Shown: in pieces, positions 35,861-43,493 of the stretch
Layout: each line of letters starts with the position of its first letter
Position numbering within the stretch: the first letter of the stretch is position 1
Origin: Oscillospiraceae bacterium
GTDB lineage: Bacteria; Bacillota; Clostridia; Oscillospirales; Acutalibacteraceae
Length of the DNA stretch: 64,000 nucleotides
Assembly: GCA_910574995.1 (NCBI GenBank)
Contig: CAJTCS010000006.1
Coordinates: 166,132-230,131, forward strand
Direction: 5' to 3'
The notes under the pieces: model-generated
What the model saw: the letters and a program-made list of their open reading frames with translations, nothing else
What the model was told of the DNA's origin: nothing
The model's database searches: none
Made by a program: the position numbers and the translations under genes

Positions 35861-38554
35861 GTGACGGACCGAGAACCCATTGACATAGATAGATTGGTGG
35901 ATTACAAAACAGAATATAGTCAGGTGGTAAAACACCCCAGAATCACCGGGGAGAGGATGATCGGGCGCTGTCCATTCCACGATGACCATGCCGACAGCTT
36001 CTCCGTGGATTTGAAAACCGGGAAATGGACGTGTTTCACGGAGGGGCTGAGCGGTAATTATCTGGATTTTTACGCCAAGCTCCACAATACGGACACCAAA
36101 ACGGCCTATAAAGAAATCCTACGCCAGCACCATATCGACCCGCCTCAGCGGGAGCGCAGGCAGCGGCTGACTCAATACACACTGAAGCAGTACGCCTTTG
36201 AAAAACACCTGCCGGAGGAATGGCTCGAGGAGCGCTGCGGCCTCTCGGATGGCAGCGACTATGACCGCACTACCCATGAGAGCACAACCTACCTGAAGAT
36301 TCCCTATTGGGACGAATCCGGCCAGCTTGCCACCTATCGCAAGCGCTTCGCCTATAAGGAATTCCGCTGGAAAAAGGGTAGTTCTACCATCCTTTACGGA
36401 TTATGGCGATTGCCTGAGTTCAAAGAAAAACAGGCGGTCATCCTGGTAGAAGGGGAGAGCGACACCCAAACCCTGTGGTATCTGGGGCTTCCCGCGCTGG
36501 GTGTGGCTGGGGCCCAGAATTTCAAGCCGGAACAAGCTCCTGCTTTGGACGGCATGACCCTCTATCTCCACAAAGAGCCAGACGGAGGCGGCGATACCTT
36601 TATCACCAAGACCTGCCGCGGCTTGCGGGAGGGTAGCTTTTCTGGGACAGTGAAGGTGTGGAGCTGCAAACAGTTTGACGTCAAAGACCCATCGGAACTG
36701 TACATGAAGCGGGGGAAAGAGGAAGCGGCGCGGCTCATCCGTGAGGCATTGAAAGCGGCAGAGGAAATCGACTACCAGAAAGACCCAGAGCCGGAGGGGC
36801 TGGAGGGTGCGCCCATCGCCCTAAAGTGCCCAAGCGGCTGGGGTATGAGTGAGGGGGGCATCCGGGAATACAATGACAAAAAGGGCACCTCAGAACTTGT
36901 GTGCCGCACACCTATCCTGCTGACCAAGCGGATCCGCTCAATGGACAGCGGGGAGGAAAAGATTGAGATTGCTTTCCGCCGGGATGGCCGCTGGCTGACT
37001 TCGGCGTGGCCGCGCTCCACGGTGTTCTCCTCCCGGTCAGTGCTGGCCCTCTCGGAGCTGGGGTGTACGGTCACCAGCGAGAACGCAAAACAGGTGGTGA
37101 AGTTCCTGGGCGCGCTGGAGGGGGAAAACCTGGACAAGATTCCCTCGGTGCAGGCCACCGGGGTATTAGGTTGGAAGCCGGGCGGCAAATTCATGCCCGG
37201 CCACGATGATGGCCTGGTGCTGGACTGCGACCCCACCATGCAGGCGGCTGCGGCGGCTTACCATGAGAGCGGCACCCTGGAGGGCTGGCTCTCCGCCATG
37301 CGGCCCCACCGGGAACGGAATAAGTTCCGTTTCATTTTGGCCTCAGCCTTCGCGGCCCCGCTGCTGAAGCTCACCCGCCAGCGCAATTTCCTCACCTACA
37401 ACTGGGGCGGCTCCCGAGGCGGCAAAACAGCGGCCCTCTATGCCGGGATGTCAGTCTGGGGAGAGCCGGAGAAGCTGACGGTGAGCTTCAACACCACTGC
37501 CGTGGGCCTGGAGCGCCGGGCGGGGCTGTGCTGCGACTTGCCGATGGGCATAGACGAGCGCCAACAGGCCGGGGACAAGCAGGGCCTTTTGGAGCAGCTG
37601 GTCTATATGCTGGCCAACGGCACCGGCAAGGTGCGGGGATCAAAGGGCGGCGGGCTGCAGTCGGTGTACCAGTGGCGCACGGTGGCCCTCTCTACCGGCG
37701 AGGAACCGCTGACCGTGGAAACCAGCAAGGGCGGTGTGAACACCCGCGCCCTGCAAATCTACGGCCCGCCCTTTGAGGATGAGCAGAGCGCCAGCACCAT
37801 GTACGGCCAGGTGGCCGAGCATTACGGCACGGCGGGACCAGCGTTTATAAAGCGGCTGGTAGAGATGCCCCAGGAAGATGTGCAGGCCATGTTCGGGGAG
37901 ATGCGGGACTATGTGCAAGGGCTCAGCGATGGGAAGAACGGCGCACATACGGCGGCAATCGCCTTAGTAGCCCTGGCCGACGCCATGATAGACACCTGGC
38001 TCTTTGAGGGCTTCGAGGGAGTGGCCATCTCCCCGGAGAGCTGGGCACGGGCAAAAGCGATGGCCGCTGACATCCTGGAACAGCAGCAGGCTGGCGGTTC
38101 CGGCGATGTGAACGAAAACGCTGTGCAATTCATTGTAGACTGGGTGCTGGCTAACAAGGCATTTTTTAACCCCCAGACCATAGGCACCTGCTACGGCATG
38201 ATGAGCGGCGAGGGTGAGGTAGCCTACATATTCCCCTCCATTCTGAATCAGGCGCTGACAAAGGCTGGATTCTCGCCCCAAAAGACACTGCGGTATATGG
38301 CCGAGCAGGGGCTGATTGAACAGACACCGCAAAAGAAAGCAAACGGCAGTGTGGTGATGAGGAATGCTGTCCGGCGCCGTTTCGGAGGCAGACTTACCAG
38401 TTTTATATGCTTTAATATCGGGCGGATATCAGAAACAACTGATGAGATAGAAGCCCTGGCCGATGAATATGACCGCCTGGATGAAGATTCCCAATCCCAA
38501 ACATCGATGGGGCAGTGGACAGAAGTTGCCGAAGATGGTGATTTGCCGTTCTGA
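35861..38554 (+). CDS. Phage primase-helicase (CHC2-TOPRIM-DUF927)
   Basis: The 897-aa multidomain replication protein has a CHC2-like zinc finger (CPFH at 37-40, Cys58; the last Cys seems missing), a TOPRIM domain (VILVEGESDTQTLWYLG, about 190-206), a DUF927 helicase-like domain with P-loop GGSRGGKT near 517, and a C-terminal DNA-binding region. It ends EVAEDGDLPF, an SSB-like tip. The gene starts with GTG 35861. A dense cluster of 9-bp iterons follows directly. Confidence 0.9.
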   Translation: MTDREPIDIDRLVDYKTEYSQVVKHPRITGERMIGRCPFHDDHADSFSVDLKTGKWTCFTEGLSGNYLDFYAKLHNTDTKTAYKEILRQHHIDPPQRERRQRLTQYTLKQYAFEKHLPEEWLEERCGLSDGSDYDRTTHESTTYLKIPYWDESGQLATYRKRFAYKEFRWKKGSSTILYGLWRLPEFKEKQAVILVEGESDTQTLWYLGLPALGVAGAQNFKPEQAPALDGMTLYLHKEPDGGGDTFITKTCRGLREGSFSGTVKVWSCKQFDVKDPSELYMKRGKEEAARLIREALKAAEEIDYQKDPEPEGLEGAPIALKCPSGWGMSEGGIREYNDKKGTSELVCRTPILLTKRIRSMDSGEEKIEIAFRRDGRWLTSAWPRSTVFSSRSVLALSELGCTVTSENAKQVVKFLGALEGENLDKIPSVQATGVLGWKPGGKFMPGHDDGLVLDCDPTMQAAAAAYHESGTLEGWLSAMRPHRERNKFRFILASAFAAPLLKLTRQRNFLTYNWGGSRGGKTAALYAGMSVWGEPEKLTVSFNTTAVGLERRAGLCCDLPMGIDERQQAGDKQGLLEQLVYMLANGTGKVRGSKGGGLQSVYQWRTVALSTGEEPLTVETSKGGVNTRALQIYGPPFEDEQSASTMYGQVAEHYGTAGPAFIKRLVEMPQEDVQAMFGEMRDYVQGLSDGKNGAHTAAIALVALADAMIDTWLFEGFEGVAISPESWARAKAMAADILEQQQAGGSGDVNENAVQFIVDWVLANKAFFNPQTIGTCYGMMSGEGEVAYIFPSILNQALTKAGFSPQKTLRYMAEQGLIEQTPQKKANGSVVMRNAVRRRFGGRLTSFICFNIGRISETTDEIEALADEYDRLDEDSQSQTSMGQWTEVAEDGDLPF

Positions 38555-38555
38555 G

Positions 38556-38867
38556 TGTTCACACTTTCCACAGCAATGTTGAAAGTGTGAACAGAGGTGT
38601 GAACAGCCGCGACACATCGTAACCCGAGCATTTTCGCGGGTTTCTAAAGCTCTGTTCACACCGTTCACACTGTTCACACCAAAATCATACCAATCTCCTA
38701 AAAACGCAAAAATGCAAAATCTACATAGAATTCATTGCAATTTTGCAAAAAATCAAAAAACGGAGGTATGTTTGCGAATTGGTGTGAACAGTCCGAATAT
38801 AAGCCCTTAACCTTAGCACTATTAAGGAAAACGCTGTTCACACCAGCCCCAGAAATTGGTGTGAACA
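38556..38867. repeat. Iteron cluster, candidate replication origin
   Basis: Nine copies of TGTTCACAC (or GTGTGAACA) occur at 38556, 38585(c), 38597(c), 38653, 38662 (one mismatch), 38671, 38782(c), 38835 and 38859(c). Three are contiguous (38653-38679). Two inverted pairs have 13-bp and 10-bp arms. Between them 38,690-38,770 is very AT-rich. The cluster sits just after the primase-helicase gene; no gene is convincing within it. An operator function is the alternative. Confidence 0.8.
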
Positions 38868-38903
38868 TTCCAGAAAATCATTTTTGCAATCGGAGGAATC
38901 ACA

Positions 38904-39659
38904 ATGCTGAAAGACAATAACATACACCGCTTTGAAAGCAAATTAAAAAGAGTTGACCGCCCCGGCATGGACAATCTGATAGCTTACATTCGCAAGAGCG
39001 ATTTTTACTCGGCCCCGGCCAGCACCCGCTATCACCTCTCCTGTGAGGGAGGGCTTCTGCAGCACAGCCTGAATGTGCTGGATGCCATGCGCGGACTGCT
39101 CCTCCCGGGCGATGGGAGAGTGTGGGAATATCACGTTGCCGGCCAAGTAGTATGTACTATTCCCGATGAGAGCGTGACCATCATGGCCCTGCTCCACGAC
39201 CTGTGCAAGACCCATTACTACAAGACCAGCACCCGGAATGTCAAAAACGAGCAGACCGGCAAATGGGAAAAAGCGCCGTTCTACACGGTGGAGGACAAGA
39301 TGCCCCTGGGACACGGTGCAAAAAGCGCTATGCTGGCCATGCAGTTCATCAAGCTGACCAATACCGAGCTTTATGCCATCTGGCACCACATGGGCTTCAC
39401 CGATCAGGGCGCGGATTTCGGCACGGTGGGCCGGGCCATGGAGCTGCATCCGGCAGTGCTGGCCCTGCATACCGCAGACATGATGGCCAGCCGGTTCATG
39501 GAGGGCGAGAGCGGGAATAAGGAAGCCTTTGCGGATGCGCCCGCCGGGCGGGAAGCGGCTGGAGGAATTGCGATTCCTGCATCTATGCCGCCTATGATAA
39601 ATGATATGGACGAGCCGCCTGTGTTCGAGGAAGCACCGCCATTGGAACCGGGGGCATGA
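38904..39659 (+). CDS. HD-domain phosphohydrolase
   Basis: The 251-aa protein has LLQHSLNVLDA (His), LLHDLCKTHYYK (the HD pair), GHGAKSAML and TADMMASRF, the ligand set of metal-dependent HD hydrolases acting on nucleotides or nucleic acids. Its tail (PPVFEEAPPLEPGA) closely resembles the linker of the SSB-tail protein encoded upstream. Start ATG 38904 follows CGGAGGAA. Confidence 0.85.
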   Translation: MLKDNNIHRFESKLKRVDRPGMDNLIAYIRKSDFYSAPASTRYHLSCEGGLLQHSLNVLDAMRGLLLPGDGRVWEYHVAGQVVCTIPDESVTIMALLHDLCKTHYYKTSTRNVKNEQTGKWEKAPFYTVEDKMPLGHGAKSAMLAMQFIKLTNTELYAIWHHMGFTDQGADFGTVGRAMELHPAVLALHTADMMASRFMEGESGNKEAFADAPAGREAAGGIAIPASMPPMINDMDEPPVFEEAPPLEPGA

Positions 39660-39663
39660 GATA

Positions 39664-39795
39664 ATGAAGTGCTGTTGCAATAATTGTAAAAATAAGGATT
39701 GCCCTGTCAATTCCAAAAACGCGCCGAAGGGAGAACACATTGAGTATGCCGCCCTTTGCGGAACAAAGGTATGCAAGGGTTATGAGAGGCCGTAG
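39664..39795 (+). CDS. Cys-rich micro-protein
   Basis: This 43-aa protein carries seven cysteines (CCCNNCKNKDC, C33, C38), probably a zinc-binding mini-domain. It begins 2 nt after the HD gene stop. No family recognised. Confidence 0.55.
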   Translation: MKCCCNNCKNKDCPVNSKNAPKGEHIEYAALCGTKVCKGYERP

Positions 39796-39808
39796 GAGGA
39801 AACTAAGC

Positions 39809-40222
39809 ATGATAAACAGGAATGATATTCTCAACAAAAGCCGTGTGTTCTCGTTGGACGAAATGCACGCCTACCTGGAGGAATGCACAGGCCATGTCAT
39901 CAACGCCGCCCAGACGTTGAAAGTGCTGCGGGACGCGCTGCCTAAAGAGTGCTATTTTCAGAGCGCCATTCTCTGCTGGCTGAAAGAGAATTACCCCGCC
40001 GCATTTGTCTGGAAAGTCCAGACTGGTCCCTATGCCCGCCAGGGGGTGCCCGACATCTGCGCAATTATTGACGGGCGGTTCTATGGGTTCGAGGTAAAGC
40101 GGCCTTACGTGGGCAGGCTGTCCCGGATCCAGCAGGCCACGATGGATGCCATCGAAAAGGCGGGGGGCAGGGCCGGGGTGGTCACCTGGCCGGAGGACGC
40201 GGAAAGGATGATAAAAGGGTAA
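39809..40222 (+). CDS. VRR-NUC domain nuclease
   Basis: The 137-aa protein has the VRR-NUC core VWKVQTGPYARQGVPDICAI (catalytic Asp) and FYGFEVKRP (Glu-x-Lys), then LSRIQQATMDAIEKAGG. These stand-alone phage nucleases resemble Holliday-junction resolvases. GGAGGAAA precedes ATG 39809. A hairpin (GCCGC...GCGGC, about 40231-40261) follows. Confidence 0.88.
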   Translation: MINRNDILNKSRVFSLDEMHAYLEECTGHVINAAQTLKVLRDALPKECYFQSAILCWLKENYPAAFVWKVQTGPYARQGVPDICAIIDGRFYGFEVKRPYVGRLSRIQQATMDAIEKAGGRAGVVTWPEDAERMIKG

Positions 40223-40357
40223 AGAAAGAAGCCGCCCCAGTGTTGAAACGCTGGAAGCGGCAGGGGATGGGGGCTTTTGCGGGGCATCCATTCCAACCAT
40301 TATTATAACAGAAACAGGCCGGTTGTGCAAGCTGTTTATGAATGGGAGGAATGCGCC

Positions 40358-40750
40358 ATGACCCTGCAAACCCTGAATGCCTATTTTTATCTGCTGGAAC
40401 GATTAAGCAAGGCCCGGGAACTTCTGGCTTCACTGGAAGCCGCGGCCTATCCCCAGTCCCCGAACCTGGACGGGATGCCCCACGCGCCGGGCTTCCGCGA
40501 CAGCGTGGGCAGGCTGGCGGCGGAAATAGCCGATATGCGGGGGCGGGTGGCGTTCCTGGAGCAGGAAGCCGCCGCGCGGTATGGGGAGGTAGCCCGGTAC
40601 ATAGAGGGCATACCAGACGACCAGGCGCGGCTTATCTTCCGGCTGCGGTTCCTGCGCGGGCTCAGCTGGGGGGAGGTGGCGGATGTGATTGGCGGGGGGA
40701 ATACAAAGGACAGTGTAAGGATGGTTTGTTACCGATACCTGGAAAAATAA
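40358..40750 (+). CDS. Late transcription regulator (ArpU/RinA-type, sigma region 4-like)
   Basis: The 130-aa protein has a coiled N-terminus and a C-terminal sigma-4-like HTH (IPDDQARLIFRLRFLRGLSW, then GEVADVIGG). This architecture is typical of Firmicute phage activators that turn on packaging and structural genes. It lies directly upstream of four phased TGTTCT repeats and the promoter of the structured RNA, the likely target. ATG 40358 follows GGGAGGA. Confidence 0.78.
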   Translation: MTLQTLNAYFYLLERLSKARELLASLEAAAYPQSPNLDGMPHAPGFRDSVGRLAAEIADMRGRVAFLEQEAAARYGEVARYIEGIPDDQARLIFRLRFLRGLSWGEVADVIGGGNTKDSVRMVCYRYLEK

Positions 40751-40754
40751 AATC

Positions 40755-40815
40755 TGTTCTCTGATGTTCTCCCATGTTCCTTGCTGTTCTCTGTCCCTAT
40801 GTGCTATGCTATACT
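40755..40815 (+). promoter_or_regulatory. Late promoter with four 10-bp-phased repeats
   Basis: TGTTCT(C) occurs at 40755, 40765, 40775 (TGTTCC) and 40785, exactly one helical turn apart, so all face the same side of the DNA. A -35/-10 pair TTGCTG (40781-40786), 18 bp, TATGCT (40805-40810) or a nearby TATACT (40810-40815) follows. The layout fits class I/II activation by the regulator encoded just upstream. Confidence 0.7.
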
Positions 40816-40828
40816 TGTAAAAATTATG

Positions 40829-41368
40829 GACCTCCCGCACCTCTCTGCGATGTGTCCCAGCGGAGGACGCTGCCTGTGGCGACGCAGGTGTGGAAAAACC
40901 TAGCTGTTTTGGTTTTGGGGCAGAGCCAGCGCAAGGCTCTTTGCGATGCCTGTTTTTGAGACGGCCATATATGTGCGGTGGCGGAAAAGGTAGACGCTGA
41001 CTGGCGCGGGGATTCACTCGGTGAAAGGCCGAGGGGACTGTCGGATAAGTCAAACACGCCGCGTGGAACCGACCTGTGAGGTGCAAATCCTCACCCGCAC
41101 AATACATGCGGCCGCCCAGCGCAGGAGCTGGGGGCTGTACCAAATGTATGGGCTCATGACCGACCTCCCGCACCTCTCTACGATGTGTCCCAGCGGAGGA
41201 CGCTGCCTGCGGCGACGCAGGCGGTATATGCCCTCAAGGTACAAGAGGGCAGGAACCTTGTGATTGCTGACTAAGCGCAAGGTGATGGCTTACACCGTCG
41301 GCCCAGGCCGCATCCTTCCCGGGCCGGTTTCAAGCACAGCTGTCCATGTGGCAGCTGTGCTGTTTTTA
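40829..41368 (+). ncRNA. Large structured phage RNA with duplicated modules and a tRNA-like domain
   Basis: A 60-nt module occurs twice (40829-40888, 41162-41221; 58/60 identical). Each forms CCTCCcGC/GCGGAGG and a hairpin CCTG[T/C]G-GCGA-CGCAGG whose GNRA loop is kept while a G-U pair becomes C-G. Between lie a pseudoknot candidate (AGAGCC/GGCTCT with loop CGCAA pairing TTGCG, 40922-40945) and a tRNA-Leu-like domain (40972-41101: acceptor TGTGCGG/CCGCACA, D-arm GCGGAAAAGGTAGACGC, T-arm loop TGCAAAT). An H-type pseudoknot (41230-41260) and terminator follow. No coding frame is credible. Confidence 0.8.
41333..41368 (+). terminator. Terminator of the structured RNA
   Basis: AGCACAGCTG - 9-nt loop - CAGCTGTGCT followed by GTTTTTATA. 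It lies upstream of the whole late operon; downstream to 41520 only spacer with a Shine-Dalgarno is seen, so late transcription must start there or read through. Confidence 0.9.
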
Positions 41369-41520
41369 TAGGCCCTATCCCCCCCCCGGTCGTAGGTACT
41401 ACCGACACCCGGAGGCGGCTACGGGGCGGAAGAGGCCCGCGCGTCGTGTGCGTGAAAAATTTTTTAAAAGTGCCACTTCGCTTCGTTTGACACCGTTTTT
41501 CCCAGAAAGGAGGACCCACT

Positions 41521-42888
41521 ATGGAAGATACCCCCAAGACGGCCGGGGCCGATATGCGGATGGAAGTCCGCCGCCTGGCTGACCTTATCCCCGCGGACTA
41601 CAACCCCAGGGAACCCCTGGCCCCCGGCGACCCGGAGTATGAAGCCCTGAAGAAAAGCATCCAGGAGAACACCTACGTGGAGCCCATCGTGGTGAATTTC
41701 GATAACACCATCATTGGCGGGCATCAGCGCCGCAGGGTGATGATGGACCTGGGCTATACCGAGGCCAGCGTGGTCGTGGTGAACATCCGTGACAAAAATA
41801 AGGAGCGCATGGCCAACCTGGCCCTCAACAAAATCTCCGGGCGGTGGGATACCGAGAAGCTGAAAGAGATCCTTGTGGGCCTGGACTTGGAGGGCTACGA
41901 CTTCACTGCAACCGGCTTCACCCGGAACGAGCTGGAAGATCTGATCCAGGCGCTGGACATCCCCGCCGAAGCCCAGGACGACGGCTTCGACCCGGACGCC
42001 GCGGCGGCTGAGATCGAAACGCCGGCCACCAACCGGGGGGACATCTGGCAGCTGGGCCGCCACCGGCTCATGTGCGGCGACGCCACAGAAAATGAGGACG
42101 TGGCCGCGCTCATGGCTGGGGCAGAGCTTGACTTACTGGTCACTGATCCGCCATATAATGTGAACTACGGTGACAAGGCCGTGTTCCTGGAAAGCTATCT
42201 GGGCCAGACCGGGCCCAGGGCTACCAGCGAGATAAAAAACGACAAAATGTCCTCCGCCGACTTTTATAAATTCCTCCGGGCGGCGTTCCGCTGCGCCTTT
42301 GACGTGATGAAAAAAGGCGCGGCGGCCTACATTTTCCACGCGGAGAGTACCGGGACCCAGTTCCGGGAGGCGTTCAGTGATGCCGGTTTCAAGCTCCGCC
42401 AATGTTTAATTTGGGAGAAGTCCAGCTTTGTGCTGGGCCGCCAGGACTACCAGTGGCGGCATGAACCCATCCTGTACGGCTGGAAAGAGGGCGCGGGCCA
42501 TTATTTCATCCATGACCGCTCCCAGGACACCATCCTGCTGGAGGATGAGCCGGATTTCAAGAAAATGGGCAAACAGGAGCTGCTGGCCTTTGTGGAGGGA
42601 TACGTCAAGCAATACCAGGACCTGACCACCGTCCTCTACGAGAAACGGCCCAGCAGGAACGATATGCACCCCACCATGAAGCCGGTTCCCCTGGTGGGCA
42701 GGCTGGTGAACAACTCCAGCAAGCCCGGGTGGCGTGTGGGGGACTTCTTCGCCGGCAGCGGATCCACGCTCATGGCCTGTGAACAGCTGGGACGCACGGC
42801 TTACCTCATGGAGCTGGATGAGCGCAACTGTGATGTCATCGTCCGGCGGTGGGAGGAATACACCGGGGAGAAAGCGGTGAGGTTATGA
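41521..42888 (+). CDS. ParB-domain DNA methyltransferase
   Basis: The 455-aa protein has an N-terminal ParB/Srx nuclease-like domain (GGHQRRRVMMDLGY, residues about 62-75) and a C-terminal N6-adenine or N4-cytosine methylase. The latter has TDPPYNVNY (catalytic, about 208) and FAGSGSTLMACE (SAM, about 409). Such fusions are frequent upstream of terminase genes in Firmicute phages. It overlaps the terminase small subunit start (ATGA). Confidence 0.9.
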   Translation: MEDTPKTAGADMRMEVRRLADLIPADYNPREPLAPGDPEYEALKKSIQENTYVEPIVVNFDNTIIGGHQRRRVMMDLGYTEASVVVVNIRDKNKERMANLALNKISGRWDTEKLKEILVGLDLEGYDFTATGFTRNELEDLIQALDIPAEAQDDGFDPDAAAAEIETPATNRGDIWQLGRHRLMCGDATENEDVAALMAGAELDLLVTDPPYNVNYGDKAVFLESYLGQTGPRATSEIKNDKMSSADFYKFLRAAFRCAFDVMKKGAAAYIFHAESTGTQFREAFSDAGFKLRQCLIWEKSSFVLGRQDYQWRHEPILYGWKEGAGHYFIHDRSQDTILLEDEPDFKKMGKQELLAFVEGYVKQYQDLTTVLYEKRPSRNDMHPTMKPVPLVGRLVNNSSKPGWRVGDFFAGSGSTLMACEQLGRTAYLMELDERNCDVIVRRWEEYTGEKAVRL

Positions 42889-43493
42889 GCCATAAAAGAC
42901 ATAGTCTTCCCCTTGACACCCTGGAATTGATTCTGGAAGGAGTTGAACTGATTGTGAGCGCAGACGGGAAAGTCACCGGCGGATCCATGTACCGGTGCCA
43001 TACGATTGCCCAGCTTTTCGGCGTGACAGACCGGCACATCCAGGAGCTGACAAAGAAAGGCGTGCTCCCGGCCACGGATGCCCCCGGCGGCAGGCAGTAT
43101 GACCTGGTGCCCACCATCCAGGCTTACATCCAATATTTACGGGACGCCGCTCACGGCAAGACCGGTTCCGAGAAAGAGCGGGAATTAAAGCAGCAGAAGC
43201 TGGAGGCGGACTTGGCCCTCAAGGGCACCCAAAATGAGCTGCACCGCCTGAAACTGGATATCGCGGCGGGCAAGTACATCTCCGTGGAAGAAGTCACCCT
43301 GGATTACGCCCGGTTCTTCGTGGCCTTTAAGAAGTTCGCCCTAGCGCTGCCGGGGCGGCTGATCAGCCGGATCAGCGGGGCGGTGGAACCGCTTGAGGCC
43401 CGGCGCATAGAAAAAGAGTTGCAGGGGGACGTGACCCAGCTGCTACGGGCATTTGTGGTGGCGGGTGTATCAGATGGGGCTGATGTGACTTGA
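42885..43493 (+). CDS. Terminase small subunit (Nu1-like)
   Basis: The 202-aa protein has an N-terminal HTH (CHTIAQLFGVTDRHIQELTK), a central helix pair (KERELKQQKLEADLALKG) and a C-terminal region. This is the Nu1-type layout that recognises phage DNA and partners with GpA. The last residues overlap the TTG start of the large subunit (TTGA). Confidence 0.85.
   Translation: MSHKRHSLPLDTLELILEGVELIVSADGKVTGGSMYRCHTIAQLFGVTDRHIQELTKKGVLPATDAPGGRQYDLVPTIQAYIQYLRDAAHGKTGSEKERELKQQKLEADLALKGTQNELHRLKLDIAAGKYISVEEVTLDYARFFVAFKKFALALPGRLISRISGAVEPLEARRIEKELQGDVTQLLRAFVVAGVSDGADVT

Noticed and set aside
38556..38867. CRISPR-like array
   Set aside because: The repeats are only 9 bp, occur in both orientations with irregular spacing, and there are no cas genes; an iteron cluster fits better.
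38735..38920. 61-codon frame across the iteron region
   Set aside because: It runs through the repeats, has no Shine-Dalgarno and overlaps the HD gene start.
40774..40959. 61-codon + strand frame in the non-coding region
   Set aside because: It overlaps the duplicated RNA module, has no Shine-Dalgarno and ends in low-complexity peptide.
40972..41101. Functional tRNA-Leu gene
   Set aside because: Acceptor, D and T arms look right, but there are large insertions around the anticodon arm, U33 is absent from the best loop and the T-stem is 6 bp, so it is called tRNA-like only.
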